The translations under genes and the position numbers were made by a program. The notes under the pieces were generated by a model. That model was given only the letters and a program-made list of their open reading frames with translations. It did no database searches and was not told the DNA's origin. Positions 28,704-38,059 of a stretch of DNA of 52,073 nucleotides are shown here, piece by piece (the stretch's first letter is position 1; every line of letters begins with the position of its first letter). This stretch comes from Candidatus Scalindua japonica (lineage in GTDB: Bacteria > Planctomycetota > Brocadiia > Brocadiales > Scalinduaceae). Location: contig NZ_BAOS01000016.1 of the NCBI RefSeq assembly GCF_002443295.1, positions 1 through 52,073 on the forward strand, written 5' to 3'.

Positions 28704-29031
28704 GAGATATAGAATACGTTTCATTTAAATCATGACATTCCTGAAAATGGTAGTTACAAGTTTCCCATATGCGATTGTTGGGCAGTATACCTGCGATAAA
28801 CTCTCAAATTATCCTAAAGAATAACATTTGTTTTTAACTTGAGATATATTTATATATGTTATAATAATATCCCTATATAAAAGATTGATGAGAGAAAGAT
28901 TTACTTGAAATGGATGAAAAACAATGAGACTAAACTATCATCTGAAAAATCCCTCCAATTAAGACAACTTATTACCGATATGTACGGAGAGTAATATCCA
29001 CCTATAGCTTTTTAAACCAAAGGAGAAATAA

Positions 29032-30603
29032 ATGTCTAAGATTTTACAAACACTTTTCATTCTCGGGTTTTTGGCCCTTACAATGCCACAGGCCTTTTCG
29101 CAGGATACAAAACAACAGAATTGTTCTTTCTGTAAATTAAAAGCAAAGGGCGCCGAAAAATGCCAGAAATGTCTCTCTAGCGAGAAAAGTATATGCCCCC
29201 TGCCTGGTAAAGCGTCCGACTATAGTAATAAGAGCAACAGAGAGATGTGTAATAAGTTTAAACAAGGCCCTTATATTAATACCACAGTACTTGAGAATAT
29301 CATCGAAAGCAATGTCCCCATGGCACTTCTGGATGCCAGGTCCGGAAAATGGGATGATAAAACCAGAATCCCTGGTGCTCAAAGCTTAAATGATAAATCT
29401 ACCAGAGATGAAGTAGCAAAAGTTATCAAAACCAAAGATACTCTGGTAGTAACTTACTGTTCCAATGTAAAATGCCCTGCAAGCAACAGACTCTACATCC
29501 ATCTCAAAAAACTGGGATATAAGAATGTTCTTGAATACCCATTTGGCATTGAAGAATGGTTGAAAGCCGGAAACGATATTGAGATGGACGCTGTTTCTGA
29601 AGAGCAATCCGCGGATAAAGTAAAACGGACTGAAGTTACTGTTTTCGAAGGTGAAAAACATTTTAAGAACATCAAACAACTTACTTTTGGCGGAGAGAAT
29701 GCCGAAGCTTACTTTTCGTATAATGCAGATCAGCTCATATTCCAGTCAAAGCGAAACGATCTACAATGCGACGCAATCTTTACTATGGATGTAGATGGCA
29801 ATAATGTAAAGATGGTGTCATCGGGTAAGGGAACAACAACCTGTTCTTTTATTGCACCTGACTATAAATCGATAATTTACGCGTCTACTCATCTGGGTGG
29901 AGATGAATGCCCACCCAAACCGGATATGTCGAAGGGTTATGTCTGGGCATTATATAAGAGTTTTGATATTTTCAGTGCAGACCCTGACGGTTCCAATCTT
30001 GTCCGTCTGACAGACACACCCGGATACGATGCCGAAGGTGTCTATTCTCCCAAAGGAGACAGGATACTCTTTACTTCAGTACGAACAGGTGACCTGGAAC
30101 TCTTCCTGATGGATCCGGACGGTTCTAACATAGAGCAGTTAACAGATACTCCTGGATATGATGGAGGCGCTTTCTTTTCTTTTGACGGAGAGTGGATTTG
30201 CTGGAGGGCTTCAAGACCACAGGGAGAAGAACTTACAGACTATACAAATCTTCTTAATGATGGTTTAATCCGACCCAGCAAACTTGAAATATACGTCATG
30301 AACCTGAAGGACCGTAAACCGATACAGTTGACCAGCAATGGCGCCGCAAACTTCGGTCCTTATTTCCACCCAAGTGGCAATAAAGTCATCTTTGTATCCA
30401 ATATGGATGATCCACAACACAGGAACTTTGAGATGTATATGGTTGATATAAAGACCAAGGAGATCGAACGCCTATCGTATAATCCGACATTCGACGGATT
30501 TCCAATGTTCAGCCATGATGGAAAAAAACTGGTCTTCGCATCAAACCGTAATAACAGCAGACCGCACGAAACAAATATATTCATAGCCGACTGGGTAGAT
30601 TGA
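29032..30603 (+). CDS. Exported rhodanese-domain/TolB-like beta-propeller fusion protein
   Basis: 523 residues. Signal peptide (residues 1-23, LFILGFLALTMPQAFSQ). A Cys-rich stretch (CSFCKLKAKGAEKCQKC) may bind a metal or cluster. The rhodanese domain (about 80-185) has the active-site loop TYCSNVKCPAS with Cys at the expected position. The C-terminal half is a WD40-like/PD40 (TolB) propeller with repeats such as IFTMDVDGNNVKMV, IFSADPDGSNLVRLT and LFLMDPDGSNIEQLT. Rhodaneses move sulfane sulfur; PD40 propellers mediate protein contacts. The combination suggests a periplasmic sulfur-handling or sensor protein. Start preceded by AAAGGAG. Confidence 0.85.
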   Translation: MSKILQTLFILGFLALTMPQAFSQDTKQQNCSFCKLKAKGAEKCQKCLSSEKSICPLPGKASDYSNKSNREMCNKFKQGPYINTTVLENIIESNVPMALLDARSGKWDDKTRIPGAQSLNDKSTRDEVAKVIKTKDTLVVTYCSNVKCPASNRLYIHLKKLGYKNVLEYPFGIEEWLKAGNDIEMDAVSEEQSADKVKRTEVTVFEGEKHFKNIKQLTFGGENAEAYFSYNADQLIFQSKRNDLQCDAIFTMDVDGNNVKMVSSGKGTTTCSFIAPDYKSIIYASTHLGGDECPPKPDMSKGYVWALYKSFDIFSADPDGSNLVRLTDTPGYDAEGVYSPKGDRILFTSVRTGDLELFLMDPDGSNIEQLTDTPGYDGGAFFSFDGEWICWRASRPQGEELTDYTNLLNDGLIRPSKLEIYVMNLKDRKPIQLTSNGAANFGPYFHPSGNKVIFVSNMDDPQHRNFEMYMVDIKTKEIERLSYNPTFDGFPMFSHDGKKLVFASNRNNSRPHETNIFIADWVD

Positions 30604-30811
30604 GTAAAAAAATTTTCACCGCACAATCGTAGAGGACGCAAAGAAAAACCTTAAAAACAGAAAGAGTGTCATTGTTCATTCTACTTTTTAACTAAAGTTT
30701 TAGGCTATTCAGAATGTTTAGTTATTTACCATCTGCTGGTTCAATCTTATAGATTGAACCGAAACATTAAGTATTTTCTCTTGGTTCTTTGCGACTTTGC
30801 GGTGAACTGAA

Positions 30812-33800
30812 TTATCTGAGGTCAACTCTAGTAGTGACTGAATGTTCTGTGCCATCACGCATATAGACAATCTCAATCTCATCTCCTGCATGCAACGTCT
30901 TTAGAAAATCAGAGTAGATTTGCAAATCTCCGATTGCTACTTCCCCGATGCGTACAATTATGTCACCCTTCCGAAGCCCCGTTTTGTCTGCGGGTGAATC
31001 TGAAGTAACACCGTCAAGAAGAACCCCTTTACCGGTATATCCATATGCCGGAACAGTACCCAGAATGATACGCCTTTTTTTATGTATCTGTTTTTTAGCA
31101 GTAGCATCTTTTGTAGTGGTTAGAGTTGAGGTCAGAGGTTCCGGTCTTGCGGCAAGATACTCAACTGTCTCTTTTAATATAGCTGCAGTTTTGACCAATC
31201 CTGCTGAATCAATTTTATCAACAGTATCGGTTGGTCGATGGTAGTTACCATGCGCTCCGCCGAAAATATGCACTGCGGGGATACCCACATCAAGAAAACT
31301 CTTCTCGTCACTGTTTCCAAAATTATTGGTAATTGATTTTATTGGAATACCGGTAACATATCCGGCACCACGGAAAATATGTACCCATTCGCGCGCAGAA
31401 TCGGTACCAAATATTATAAGCGGATCCTGGCCTAACTGCCCAACGGTATCGAGATTAACCATTCCCATAATTTTAGAGACAGGATATTTTTCAACACTCT
31501 TTACATAATGAAGTGACCCAAGTTTACCGGCTTCCTCCGCACTGAAAGCTACGAACACAATTGTACGTTCAGGCTGCCATTTTTTACCAGCCAGACGTGC
31601 AAATTCCAGTAATACGGAGATCCCACTGGCATTGTCATCGGCGCCGTGGTGAATTTTTCCTTCGTTGCCAGCAAAGCAGTCAGGCCATCCAAGTCCGTGT
31701 GAATCATAGTGTGCCCCAATAACGACACTCTGCCCTTCAAATTCAGGATTTGTACCCGGAATAACCCCAATTACATTTTTAATAGTAACAACATCTTGAT
31801 CAGGCATATCTACCTTTTCAGTCCAGGTTTGGAAATAATTATCAGGACCATCCCCAAAAGGTTGTATACCGGCATCAGACAACTGTTTAGCAATATAGTC
31901 GGCCGCTTTATCCAGCCCCTCTGAACCGAGACCTCTACCAACGAGTTCGTCAGAAGCAAGGTACGTAATATCCTTTAACATTCTTGCCTCTGAAAAAACA
32001 GGTGGCAACTGCGCAAGAGCAGAACGCGGTGCCAGTTTAGCTATAGTTGGTTCAACCTCTTTACCATCTTCCCTGGAGAGGGTCACTGACATGGGTGAAT
32101 TGACCACAGGCCACTGGCCTTTAAAGACATTTGCCGGTTCATCACCCGTAAAGCCAAGATAGCTGTATTTGTTATAATGTGGAAGTTTTCTTCCCAGGCC
32201 GGGCATTGCAGCCACATTATCCGCAGCCAGCCAGGCCAGAGCATGAGCGTTGTTAGACGGATGCCGTGCCATAACCACAGTTGAATGCCGGTCACGTCTC
32301 ATTTCAGTACCTTCGATAGAGAAGCCACTCTCCTTTTCGGCAAAATTGTAATCTGCAAGTGCTTTATTCATAACAGGAAGGAAACGATTTTCCCATCCAA
32401 ACAACCAGACTGCACGATCAGCCGGTAATGCATCCAGCTCACTATCAAGTTTGATCTCCATATTCACCGAACGGCCTTTCTGCCACCCCTTTGCCAGATT
32501 TTGATAACCCAGACGAATTGATTCAGGTGCAGTTGCTGGTAGCACAACCAATACCTGCTCGGCTCCAAAAACCTGGCTTAATGCAGGCGGACTTTCATTG
32601 TGATCTAATGTGCGAAACAGGTCAAATTCAGGATCCACATCCAGGCGAACCGGACGCACAGGGAGCATGAGCTCCAGATTGTACTGTTGGGAATCAATTT
32701 CTACAGTGGTCTGGTACGCATTCGCAACTGCTTCCATGTGGACCGCGATTGGCAGCTTTAATTGATACGCCCCAGCTTCCTGAGTCTGTTCAATAACAGC
32801 TGATAATACATAACCATCTCCCTTTGGTTTTACGACAGCCTCACGTACTCTCAGTGAAGGCGAACCTGTCCTTTTTACCCATTGTTCAAACAACGGTGCC
32901 AGAGAATCATCCGTCACATTATCAAAAACCATTTCAACGTCATCAAAAGAAGCAACCTTAAACTTATATTGCCGGTAAAATCTATGAAGGGCCTTTATAA
33001 AGGCCTGATCACCCAGCTGCTGCCGAATCATATGAAACAACATCATGGTCTTTCCGTAGCCTACGGCCTCAGTGACTGCACTGTGCCGGGAACGGAATCG
33101 GGTCAGGGGAAAGTCCTTGTCCTTATTGGTAGTTACGTAGTTCGTATATTTTTGTAAAACGGAACGTCGGTATTCAACTGCTATGCCACGCTGCTCTTTA
33201 ATAAGATGGTCCGCAAGATACGTTGTCAGGCCCTCAGCCCAGTTACCCTTTTCATAATCGGTATAAACGCCATTACCCCACCAGTTATGAAGGATTTCAT
33301 GAGGATAGGAAGAGTGTAAGATAAATGGAAAACGAATCACCCTGGGACCTAGCAGAGTGAATGACGGCATACCGTAACCGGTCTCCCAGAAATTTTCTAC
33401 CAGAGCAAACTTGCTGTAGGGATACGGCCCGAGAAGTTTCCTATACATCTCAAGATACTGGGCCGTTGTATCCAGATATTTCTGCGCAAGCGGGGAATCA
33501 GGTGTTCGTAAGAAAGCCATGGCATCAACAGCGCCCGCAGCCTGGCTGTATTCCGTAAATTCAGAGGCTATCAGATATATCTCTTCCTGCGGTGTATTTG
33601 CGACCCATACATCATGTCTGTAATCCGCGCCTTTTTCATCTTTTTCACGTGTACCCTGACTTACCGACGACCAACCTGCCGGTAATTCAACATCAAGATT
33701 GAATGTCACCAATTCATCAACAAAGTATGGATACCAGATAGTTGACCCGCTAAGAAAAATCCCTTCAAGAGAAATAATACCAGGCGAGACACTAAAACTT

Positions 33801-34216
33801 CGCGCATATTCCTCACCATATTCCTTAACCGGATGAAAAATCTCACCTGTATATTTGAGTGTAAACTGATTTATTCCCTCCGGCAGATGAACCTCAAAAA
33901 CCCCCATTTTCATACTGCTTTGTTGAAGCGATGGATTATCACTGAAAAATTGTCCGGCTTCAGCGCCAAATGTTTTTCTTAATATGACTTCTTTATCCAA
34001 AACTTCAGGCTTGAGCCCTTGATGAATTGTAAATTGTAAAAATCCATCTTTGTTTGACCCCGTTGGCAAAGTAATTTTATCAATTACCTCGATCCGGTGA
34101 CTGTCAGGAAACAGTTTGACCTTAAGATCATGGTTAATCTGTCCAAATGTAGTCGACGACAAAGTCAGGACAAATAAACTGATTTGTAAAAAACTCCATA
34201 AGGATTGGCGCTTCAT
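30812..34216 (-). CDS. Exported tripartite M1-M28-PDZ metallopeptidase
   Basis: 1134 residues from the ATG at 34216 (MKRQSLWS.., GGGAGAAC upstream); an upstream ATG at 34231 lacks a site. Signal peptide residues 1-26 (LFVLTLSSTTFGQ). The M1 aminopeptidase-like domain carries HEILHNWWGN (HExxH, about residue 305) and the third zinc ligand in NWAEGL. The M28 peptidase domain (about 740-1020) has VVIGAHYDSHG, HHGADDNASG and AFSAEEAGKLGS, a complete di-zinc set. A C-terminal PDZ domain (about 1050-1134: GVLLDGVTSDSPADKTGLRKGDIIVRIG) follows. It probably degrades peptides in the periplasm or paryphoplasm. Three domains in one chain with two separate protease active sites is unusual. Convergent with the rhodanese gene. 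Confidence 0.88.
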   Translation of the reverse strand: MKRQSLWSFLQISLFVLTLSSTTFGQINHDLKVKLFPDSHRIEVIDKITLPTGSNKDGFLQFTIHQGLKPEVLDKEVILRKTFGAEAGQFFSDNPSLQQSSMKMGVFEVHLPEGINQFTLKYTGEIFHPVKEYGEEYARSFSVSPGIISLEGIFLSGSTIWYPYFVDELVTFNLDVELPAGWSSVSQGTREKDEKGADYRHDVWVANTPQEEIYLIASEFTEYSQAAGAVDAMAFLRTPDSPLAQKYLDTTAQYLEMYRKLLGPYPYSKFALVENFWETGYGMPSFTLLGPRVIRFPFILHSSYPHEILHNWWGNGVYTDYEKGNWAEGLTTYLADHLIKEQRGIAVEYRRSVLQKYTNYVTTNKDKDFPLTRFRSRHSAVTEAVGYGKTMMLFHMIRQQLGDQAFIKALHRFYRQYKFKVASFDDVEMVFDNVTDDSLAPLFEQWVKRTGSPSLRVREAVVKPKGDGYVLSAVIEQTQEAGAYQLKLPIAVHMEAVANAYQTTVEIDSQQYNLELMLPVRPVRLDVDPEFDLFRTLDHNESPPALSQVFGAEQVLVVLPATAPESIRLGYQNLAKGWQKGRSVNMEIKLDSELDALPADRAVWLFGWENRFLPVMNKALADYNFAEKESGFSIEGTEMRRDRHSTVVMARHPSNNAHALAWLAADNVAAMPGLGRKLPHYNKYSYLGFTGDEPANVFKGQWPVVNSPMSVTLSREDGKEVEPTIAKLAPRSALAQLPPVFSEARMLKDITYLASDELVGRGLGSEGLDKAADYIAKQLSDAGIQPFGDGPDNYFQTWTEKVDMPDQDVVTIKNVIGVIPGTNPEFEGQSVVIGAHYDSHGLGWPDCFAGNEGKIHHGADDNASGISVLLEFARLAGKKWQPERTIVFVAFSAEEAGKLGSLHYVKSVEKYPVSKIMGMVNLDTVGQLGQDPLIIFGTDSAREWVHIFRGAGYVTGIPIKSITNNFGNSDEKSFLDVGIPAVHIFGGAHGNYHRPTDTVDKIDSAGLVKTAAILKETVEYLAARPEPLTSTLTTTKDATAKKQIHKKRRIILGTVPAYGYTGKGVLLDGVTSDSPADKTGLRKGDIIVRIGEVAIGDLQIYSDFLKTLHAGDEIEIVYMRDGTEHSVTTRVDLR

Positions 34217-34477
34217 TATAAGTTCTCCCATTATTATATTTTCACCGCTAAGGCGGAGAAGGTGCGAAGTTATTTTTCTAAATAAATATTTATGTTATTA
34301 TTATAATCATACTATTCCCACAATCTACTAAATTGTCGTAACTCTTGCTTTGCTGTTTCATAAACTTAACATCCTACAGTTGGACTAACTAAGTTGTAGA
34401 CAGTAAAACTGAAATCCCTGTACATCAAGGTAAATTATTTGACTGAAGGTTACGAGCTATGTTACTATTTTTAGAAT

Positions 34478-35581
34478 ATGGAAAAGCAGACAGGTTTTTT
34501 TGACATTGATGATACAGATAGTTCGCCAGATACCAATGGTAGTATCGGCTTTCTATCAATAAACGTGCCTGAGGAATTGATCATTGCTGCAGGAAAGACA
34601 CCTTTTCGTGTCTGCGGTAGTGAGAAACCGGCAAAACTGGCTAATGCTTACCTTCCCAAGACATTTGATCCCTATGTACTTGATAGCCTTGAAGGGGCAC
34701 TGGATGGCACATATTCGTTTCTTGACGGAGTCATCATTGCAAATATAAGTGATGGACACCGCAGACTCTATGATGCATGGCGGACAGGTGCTCCTTCAAC
34801 AAAAGTATTTTTTCTTGATATACCCAAGAGCTCAAATCAGATCGGTTTAAAAGCATTTACCCTTTTCCTGTCTCACCTGAAGCGTGATCTGGAAAAGGCT
34901 TTTGAAGAGGAAATTACAGACGAAAAGCTGAGAGATGCTATTCAGAACTGTAACACAACACGAACACTCCTTACAAAGTTAAGTGAAAAAAGGAAATATA
35001 ATTCGATTCCTTTTACCGGTAAAGAGTTTTTCGAGATGGTAAAATGGTGTCTGTCTCATGATAAACACAGGGTAAACAGTGCTCTTAAGAGATACTTACA
35101 GAAATGTGAACGAATTGATTCGAACTGTTCTCAGACAGAGAGAGACGTCCCTCGAATAATGATTATGGGAAGTTTCATGGGATCATCAAGCTTTATAGGT
35201 CTTATAGAGTCTTTAGGAGCACGAGTGGTATGCGAGGATCTATGTATGGGAATGCAGTACTTCTCAACGGAAGTAAGCGGGAATTTTGATAATCCCATCG
35301 CTTCCCTGGCGCAGAGATATCTTACCATACCTACCGCACGTATGGTGGATACTGAAGCAAGATGGAATTACCTTCTAAACATGACAGAAGAGTATTCTGT
35401 GGACGGCATTGTCTATTTTGCCCTGAAATTTGACGATACTCACCTTTTTGAGTATCCTTATATAAAAAACAAATTCCAGAAAGAGGGATATCCCCTGCTA
35501 TTTATTGAGGCAGAAAATTTTGTAACAAATCTTGGTCAGATAGAGACAAGAATACAGGCATTTACCGAAATGCTTTTATAA
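34478..35581 (+). CDS. 2-hydroxyacyl-CoA dehydratase / benzoyl-CoA reductase family subunit (HgdB/BcrC-type)
   Basis: 367 residues of the HGD-D fold: an N-terminal Rossmann-like half with FRVCGS (first cluster Cys), the central region, then PRIMIMGSFMGSSSFIGLIESLGARVVCEDLCMG, where the last Cys ligates the 4Fe-4S cluster, and SVDGIVYFALKFDD near the end. Family members perform radical dehydration of 2-hydroxyacyl-CoA or Birch-like reduction of aromatic CoA esters, with electrons delivered by an ATP-dependent activase; double-cubane cluster proteins belong here too. The substrate is unknown. First gene of a three-gene operon (15 bases to the next gene, then 8), with paired subunits and activase. 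No strong ribosome-binding site is visible. Confidence 0.85.
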   Translation: MEKQTGFFDIDDTDSSPDTNGSIGFLSINVPEELIIAAGKTPFRVCGSEKPAKLANAYLPKTFDPYVLDSLEGALDGTYSFLDGVIIANISDGHRRLYDAWRTGAPSTKVFFLDIPKSSNQIGLKAFTLFLSHLKRDLEKAFEEEITDEKLRDAIQNCNTTRTLLTKLSEKRKYNSIPFTGKEFFEMVKWCLSHDKHRVNSALKRYLQKCERIDSNCSQTERDVPRIMIMGSFMGSSSFIGLIESLGARVVCEDLCMGMQYFSTEVSGNFDNPIASLAQRYLTIPTARMVDTEARWNYLLNMTEEYSVDGIVYFALKFDDTHLFEYPYIKNKFQKEGYPLLFIEAENFVTNLGQIETRIQAFTEMLL

Positions 35582-35596
35582 ATTAATATAAAAATC

Positions 35597-36853
35597 ATGA
35601 CAATAACAGAAACAAAAAGACAACAACAAAAGAGATACTTCAACGATCAATTTCAAAACAGGATGAAACGGCAACGTTTCTACTCTCCACTGAAAGGCTC
35701 TCAGACAAGAGAGAGAGCTATGTATAAACTGCTTATGGAGAGTTTCAGAGATACCTCTACGGTTGTATGGAAGAGCACCTTTGTACCATCGGAGATTATC
35801 TATGCGATTGGAGGTGTTCCATTATACATTGAAACCTTCAGTGCCATGGCAGCAGGAGTTGGCATGTGTACCGATATGTTGACGGCTTCGGAAAACCAGG
35901 GGTTTTCACGCGACTGCTGCTCATTTCTGAGAGGCGTGCTGGGAGCTTCCCGTAAGAACATCCTCCCCAAACCGGACGCGCTTATATCAAGTTCATACTA
36001 TTGTGACGGAGATCCAATGATCTTTGATATCTTTGCAGATGAGTACAAAAGCCCGCACCATTACCTTCATATTCCTTTTTTTGCGGAAAGAGAAGGGGCT
36101 TGTGATTTAGTAGCAGATCAGTTGGAAGAGATAACTCGTTCAATTGCCCGTGAAACAGGCAGAGAGTTCAGTCGAGACAAATTATCAGAGACCATTGCAG
36201 TCTCAAATGAGGCCTGCAGATATTTTAAGAAGGCAATGGACCTGAGGAAACACAGGCCAAGCCCTATGCTTGGATGTGAGGCCATTGATCATATCGGATC
36301 AATCTCTCAGTTATGGGGTTCGAAATCGTTTGTCAGGATTTCAAAGCTTTTGTGTGAGGAACTGGAGGAGAGGATTGAGAAAGGAGTAACCGCTGTTGAA
36401 GATGAGCAGCACCGGTTACTATGGTGCCACTTAAGGCCCTATTATAATGATGAGATTTTCCAGTACCTTGAGATTGAACACAAAGCGGTTGTTGCGTTTG
36501 AGATGGTAAATATGATTACGTGGGAAGAGATGGACCCGCAAAAACCGTTTCAATCTCTTGCAAAGAAACTTCTGGCAAATCAGTCTATCGGCCCGCATGA
36601 GAGAATGACCCGCTGGATTTCTACCATGATTAAAGAGTACTCTATTGATGGTATTATATGGATGGCTCCATGGGGATGCAGGCATTTTAACAGTCTTTCT
36701 CAGATGGTAAAGGAAGGACTTCGTAAAGAGGGAGATATTCCATTTTATATATTAGACCTTGAGTGTATAGATAAGAGAAACTATTCAAAGGAGCAGGTAA
36801 GGACCCGTCTCGACGCATTCCTGGAAGTTCTGGAAGACGGATTGGAGGATTAA
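35597..36853 (+). CDS. 2-hydroxyacyl-CoA dehydratase family second subunit (HgdA/BcrB-type)
   Basis: 418 residues with the same fold as its upstream neighbour but divergent. Cluster cysteines are likely in GMCTDML, FSRDCCSFLRG and YYCDGD; LGCEAIDHI and DGIIWMAPWGCRHF are the later conserved segments. It pairs with the upstream product as a heterodimer carrying one or two 4Fe-4S clusters. The operon order (two subunits followed by activase) matches dehydratases and benzoyl-CoA reductase-like enzymes. Exact reaction not determinable from sequence. Confidence 0.85.
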   Translation: MTITETKRQQQKRYFNDQFQNRMKRQRFYSPLKGSQTRERAMYKLLMESFRDTSTVVWKSTFVPSEIIYAIGGVPLYIETFSAMAAGVGMCTDMLTASENQGFSRDCCSFLRGVLGASRKNILPKPDALISSSYYCDGDPMIFDIFADEYKSPHHYLHIPFFAEREGACDLVADQLEEITRSIARETGREFSRDKLSETIAVSNEACRYFKKAMDLRKHRPSPMLGCEAIDHIGSISQLWGSKSFVRISKLLCEELEERIEKGVTAVEDEQHRLLWCHLRPYYNDEIFQYLEIEHKAVVAFEMVNMITWEEMDPQKPFQSLAKKLLANQSIGPHERMTRWISTMIKEYSIDGIIWMAPWGCRHFNSLSQMVKEGLRKEGDIPFYILDLECIDKRNYSKEQVRTRLDAFLEVLEDGLED

Positions 36854-36861
36854 AAACAGAG

Positions 36862-37659
36862 ATGATAACATCAGGCATTGATATTGGTTCCGTATCAACG
36901 GAAGTTGTCCTGGTTGGAGAGGAAAATGAAATCTTAAGCTACGTTGTACTTGCTTCTCAAACAGATATGGAAAAAACAGCTAATGAGGCTCTGGACGCTG
37001 CTCTTGAACAGGCAAGTCTTACAAAACAAGATATAGACTACACAGTCGCAACCGGCTATGGCCGCAACAATGTCCCATTTGCTGACAAGTCGGTCACTGA
37101 GATAACGTGTCATGCTCAGGGCGCGTACCATTTATTCCCCAATACACGGACAATTATTGACATCGGAGGACAGGATTCTAAAGCAATCGCCATAATGGCC
37201 AGAAAAAACCGTGAAGCAAAAGTGGTTGATTTTATGATGAATGATAAATGTGCTGCGGGCACCGGAAGGTTCCTGGAAGTGATGGCGGGAGTGCTGGATG
37301 TTGATATAAATGATATGGGAACACTGTCTCAGAAGGCATCTCAGGAAACATCAATCAGCAGCATGTGCACAGTGTTTGCGGAATCGGAAGTGATCTCTCT
37401 TATCCATCAGAAACTTCCCAAAGAGGATATTATCAACGGTCTTCACACTGCCATTGCAAGAAAGGTTTTAAGCCTTGTACAGCGGGTACCAATCGAAGAA
37501 GAGATAACCCTCACCGGAGGTGTCATGAAAAACATCGGGGTCTGCGAAAAGCTGCAACAGGAACTTGCACCAAAAAAAGTCAATCTTCCGGATGAACCTC
37601 AGATAGCGGGAGCATTAGGAGCGGCAATAATTGCAAGAAAGCATGTTGCTGTGCAGTAG
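36862..37659 (+). CDS. ATP-dependent activase (HgdC/BcrA/BadF family)
   Basis: 265 residues of the ASKHA fold. Phosphate-binding loop 1 is GIDIGSVSTEVV at the N-terminus, loop 2 is IDIGGQDSKAI, and NDKCAAGTGRFLEVMA carries the Cys that bridges the 4Fe-4S cluster between two activase monomers. MCTVFAESEVISL supplies a second Cys, and TGGVMKN closes the nucleotide site. It hydrolyses ATP to drive low-potential electron transfer into the dehydratase/reductase components encoded just upstream (8-base gap). Length and motifs match HgdC-type archerases. Confidence 0.92.
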   Translation: MITSGIDIGSVSTEVVLVGEENEILSYVVLASQTDMEKTANEALDAALEQASLTKQDIDYTVATGYGRNNVPFADKSVTEITCHAQGAYHLFPNTRTIIDIGGQDSKAIAIMARKNREAKVVDFMMNDKCAAGTGRFLEVMAGVLDVDINDMGTLSQKASQETSISSMCTVFAESEVISLIHQKLPKEDIINGLHTAIARKVLSLVQRVPIEEEITLTGGVMKNIGVCEKLQQELAPKKVNLPDEPQIAGALGAAIIARKHVAVQ

Positions 37660-37676
37660 AACAGATTATTATAATT

Positions 37677-37736
37677 GTAGGGGTTGTTTCCCAAACGGCC
37701 TTTGTTACACCGCCCATTTGGGAAACGGGCTCTACA
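37677..37736. terminator. Imperfect inverted repeat after the activase gene
   Basis: TGTAG..GTTTCCCAAA pairs with TTTGGGAAAC..CTACA, placed 18 bases after the stop of the three-gene operon. Plausible terminator or dispersed repeat; no T-tract. Confidence 0.5.
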
Positions 37737-37829
37737 TATTCTGATCAAGAACGGTTTAATTATGTTACAAATTATTCCTCTGTATCTTCCGGAGACTCTA
37801 TCCGAGTAGCTTGAAGGACTTCTTACCCT

Positions 37830-38000
37830 TCATACGCCAGGAAGAGAGACAACAATGTAACCGGTTGGAGTCTGTTTCCAGTAGACATCATTGAAAGTAT
37901 AATACTTCACTTTATTTATCACTTTAACTTTGTGACCTTTTGGAAGATTAGAGACTACCGCACCTCTCGGAACACGAACAACAATATAACCTTGATCTCT
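37830..38000 (-). pseudogene. Truncated C-terminal fragment of a DUF6515-like surface protein
   Basis: An open stretch of about 56 codons reads RDQGYIVVRVPRG, then AVVSNLPKGHKVKVI and TPTGYIVVSLPGV before its stop. The repeated 'GYxVVxxPxG' and 'LPxG' pattern is that of DUF6515 proteins. An in-frame stop lies immediately upstream and the N-terminus is missing. The break falls about 20 bases before the left border of duplicated unit A, so the duplication or an insertion may have cut the gene. Confidence 0.55.
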
Positions 38001-38059
38001 TTATTTTAGACGATGACTTATATGAAAAATTTCAATACCGTAAACTATACACTCCTGTT

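Larger units (their letters stand above)
28365..29031. other. Intergenic region with repeats between divergent genes
   Basis: 667 bases. Contains a REP-like repeat (28427-28463) and a long inverted repeat (28638-28703) nested inside weaker flanking complementarity (CCATTTTCGGGAA near 28619 with TTCCTGAAAATGG near 28738). A weak promoter-like pair, TTGAGA (28839) and TATAAT (28860), has a short 15-base spacer. A 26-codon ORF at 28914-28994 with no ribosome site is the only coding possibility. Confidence 0.5.
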
